The translations under genes and the position numbers were made by a program. The notes beneath the pieces were generated by a model, which was not told the origin of the DNA, did not search any database, and saw nothing but the letters and a program-made list of their open reading frames with translations. Shown here piece by piece: positions 61,676 through 64,000 of a DNA stretch of 64,000 nucleotides (the stretch's first letter is position 1; the number at the start of each line of letters is the position of its first letter). This stretch comes from Atrichornis clamosus. Its lineage: Eukaryota > Chordata > Aves > Passeriformes > Menuridae. The stretch covers positions 1 to 64,000 of the forward strand of contig WBMZ01004785.1 of NCBI GenBank assembly GCA_013400975.1, in the 5' to 3' direction.

Positions 61676-63050
61676 CTGCGAAACAAACAATTGCTTATGT
61701 GTTTTGCAGGCTGCATGAAGTGTCCTAGGTAGCTTTTAATAGCTAGCTGAGGTAATAATAACAGCTGAATTGTGGTATTAATCTCCCCTAATTTTAGATT
61801 AGTACTGTGTAGATCTGAAATAATCAGCATAGGCTGATTTTACAGTCCGTGAAGAGAACTAGGCAGTTGCAGGGTGAAATTCTTCTGACATTTTGGACAT
61901 CCTTGTTAGGGCTAATTATATTCTAAATGTGTCTCCACTAGTTATGAAGGGAAAGCAGATGACTAGCAAGAGATAAACATCTAGATTGTAGATCACATGT
62001 TTAAGTATTTACCCTAGGTTACTCACAAGTTTTCAATACTACATTTTAAATTTTAAATTGATTCATCTGTATTTTATTAGTCATCTTACCTGACTATTTG
62101 AAGGTCAGCTCTGATTGACCTGTGTGCTGGCAGAGCAATAATCAATAATCACAGTATCTGTAACTGAATTCCATTCCCATTTCTCTCATGTCCTTAAATC
62201 AGAACCAGTCAAACTAAAGCCACATGCATAATTTTTATGCTTCAAGCAATGTGGCATCATGTCACAAAAACAGATTAGGAATATTCATACTCCTTATCCT
62301 ATGAATAAGGATCTCATCTCTTCAGATGTTAAAACATCCCTTTTTTCATTTCGTCTGTTGAATTATATCTGCACGTATTGTACTTGTATTCAAGTTATAT
62401 TGTAAAGTGAGATTGCAGAAAAACAAATGTAAATTAGAAATTTGAAATGGAAAAAAGTTATTACTTTCTATCTGATTTAACTTAGAAAATTTATTGGTAG
62501 TGCAACTACTAACAACAAAGGTGTAAAAATAAAAGGGCCAGATATCAACCTGATGTAGGTCAAGGTATATACACCAAAATCAGTGAAGGAACATTAGTTT
62601 GATCTAACTAAAGGTGTAGCGATTGTGTGGAAGTATTCTAAATCTTTTTTTTTTTCTTTGTGGACAGTTGCAACGTGGGAATAGGAAATCAAAGTAAGAT
62701 TTCTTAAATCTTAAAGTTAGGTCTTATACAGCTTGTGTTTTCTTTTGTTTCTGTTGCAGTTGCATAAACTCCCTAGGTAAGGGCTGAGCATGTGAAAGAT
62801 TTTTCCTTTACTCATATTTTCATTTGATCTGAAAAAAAGCCTTAGGTTAAAGTCTACTATGTTATGGTTAGAAAAGTCAAGATTCAGAACGTGGTGTTCA
62901 TCTTACTCTGGCTTTGCTCTGTTGTAACTCTGTTGATTGCCACTCTGTTCTGATTGTCATACTGACTTCTGATCAGCCAGCTGTTGTCTGCTTTTTCACT
63001 GATAGGCAGGGACAGCAGGGACTGAAAATGCTACTTCGTATAAAAGAAAG

Positions 63051-63299
63051 TTAAAATGGAAAAATCTCAGAGTCAGAGGGAAGAAAAGAGCTTATTCTGT
63101 CTTTGAAACTGTATTGCAGTAGACAGGCAGAAGATAGACACAGACAGATGGACTGAGACTCCTGACAAGTATGGTACTGGTCTGCAATGCTTAGGCTCCT
63201 TTGGGAGTTTATCCTTGCACTTTTTAGAAAGTGTTTCCTTATGGTTCCTTCATCATTCTGCAATCTTTCTGACACCCAATATTTCTCTTTCTTCAAGGG
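63051..63299 (-). other. candidate terminal exon-like block
   Basis: Read on minus, it follows a long pyrimidine-rich acceptor (ctcacttctttccctgctag) and is open for 82 codons to a stop. The start reads PLKKEKYWVSERLQNDEG; the second half is serine- and cysteine-rich and looks less like protein. There is no good internal donor. Not recognised; may be chance. Confidence 0.18.
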
Positions 63300-63383
63300 C
63301 TAGCAGGGAAAGAAGTGAGTGTGGTTTAAAGTAGTTTTTTATAGATTTGAAAATGATGATAATATCTGCTGAATGATGGGGAT

Positions 63384-63413
63384 TTTGGTTTGGTTGGTTG
63401 GTTTGTTGTTTTT
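63384..63413. repeat. (ggtt)n-like simple repeat
   Basis: Imperfect run of ggtt/gttt units ending in a t-run. Confidence 0.75.
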
Positions 63414-64000
63414 TTCTCCATAGGCTTAATAACCCCCTTTTTTCAGTATTTTTATTAGTTTATATATTTTTTTATAACTAATTGTTCTTCATCTTCTACC
63501 AAAATCATGTTGTTTTCTCTAATTAGAGTGCCCAACACTTGATGGTATGTTTGTATCCAGGTCAAATTGGTAGTGAAGAGTGACGTTACCTAAATGGCAT
63601 TTTGGTTTTATGTCCTAGTATAATTATGGCAATTTGGGCAATAGTTAGACACTCATGACTTAATGTCTTATTGATTCTGATGTTCTTGAAGCACCCTTAT
63701 TGCTGGTACACAGATGCTGATGGAACCTAATAGTTTTAGAATCTTTTGGACTATGAAGTGCATATTTGTGGCAGACTAAGTATTATAAGTACACAATATT
63801 TTTTCCTTTAGGTAAGAATAGATCTTGAAAGGATTTAAAATGAGGTAGGCATATAGCTTTATGTCTTGTGGGATGCAGAAGAGCAGGAAATGTTTTTCCC
63901 TACTCACCATGGCAGCTCTCCTTCACTTTTCTCAAGGCCAAGTGATATGTTGAAATGGGAAAGGAAACACAGCTCCACTGACGTTTTCTGGGTGAGAACA

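Larger units (their letters stand above)
58015..64000. other. single-copy AT-rich DNA, no recognised gene
   Basis: No repeat family is recognised. Two minus-strand exon-like blocks (61565-61675 and 63051-63299) are listed separately. A short ggt-rich run is at 60061-60080. The rest is AT-rich with no visible structure up to the right end. Confidence 0.5.

Noticed and set aside
1..64000. Searched by eye for tRNA, rRNA, CRISPR arrays, operons, phage or plasmid features
   Set aside because: None seen; the repeat content and CpG depletion indicate vertebrate nuclear DNA.

Overview
This window looks like about 64 kb of nuclear DNA from a bird. No complete gene can be read in it. The case for a bird rests on repeats. 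There are nine pieces of CR1, the LINE family that dominates avian genomes, several ending in the 8-bp tail unit attctatg or its complement. There is also one LTR of a kind typical of avian endogenous retroviruses. The DNA is AT-rich and poor in CpG, with short open frames scattered at chance level. No operon, ribosome-binding site, CRISPR array, tRNA or rRNA gene was seen.

Layout. 1-9.1 kb: single-copy DNA with exon-like blocks on the plus strand. 9.1-9.76 kb: CR1 endonuclease fragment (minus). 9.8-16.1 kb: single-copy. 16.1-16.7 kb: CR1 tail (minus). 16.9-22.2 kb: two exon-like blocks on the minus strand on either side of a solitary LTR at 20.86-21.59 kb. 25.6-27.3 kb: very old CR1 (minus). 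33.35-33.69 kb: CR1 tail (minus). 36.16-37.9 kb: long CR1 with its middle missing (minus), followed by a GC-rich block to 38.24 kb. 44.45-45.0 kb: CR1 reverse-transcriptase fragment (plus). 45.69-45.73 kb: three octamer motifs. 47.14-47.66 and 54.51-54.83 kb: CR1 tails (minus). 57.48-58.01 kb: CR1 tail (plus). The rest is unannotatable AT-rich DNA with small simple repeats.

Interpretation. The window is a gene desert, a long intron, or both. Eight of ten retroelements point to the minus strand. That would fit an intron of a plus-strand gene, because sense insertions in introns are selected against, but ten elements are too few to prove it. The exon-like blocks are hypotheses only: in 64 kb of such sequence many pseudo-exons with fair splice signals are expected by chance, and I recognised none of the encoded peptides. 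I found no convincing undescribed system. The items most worth checking are the internally deleted CR1, the octamer cluster, and the longest exon-like blocks.
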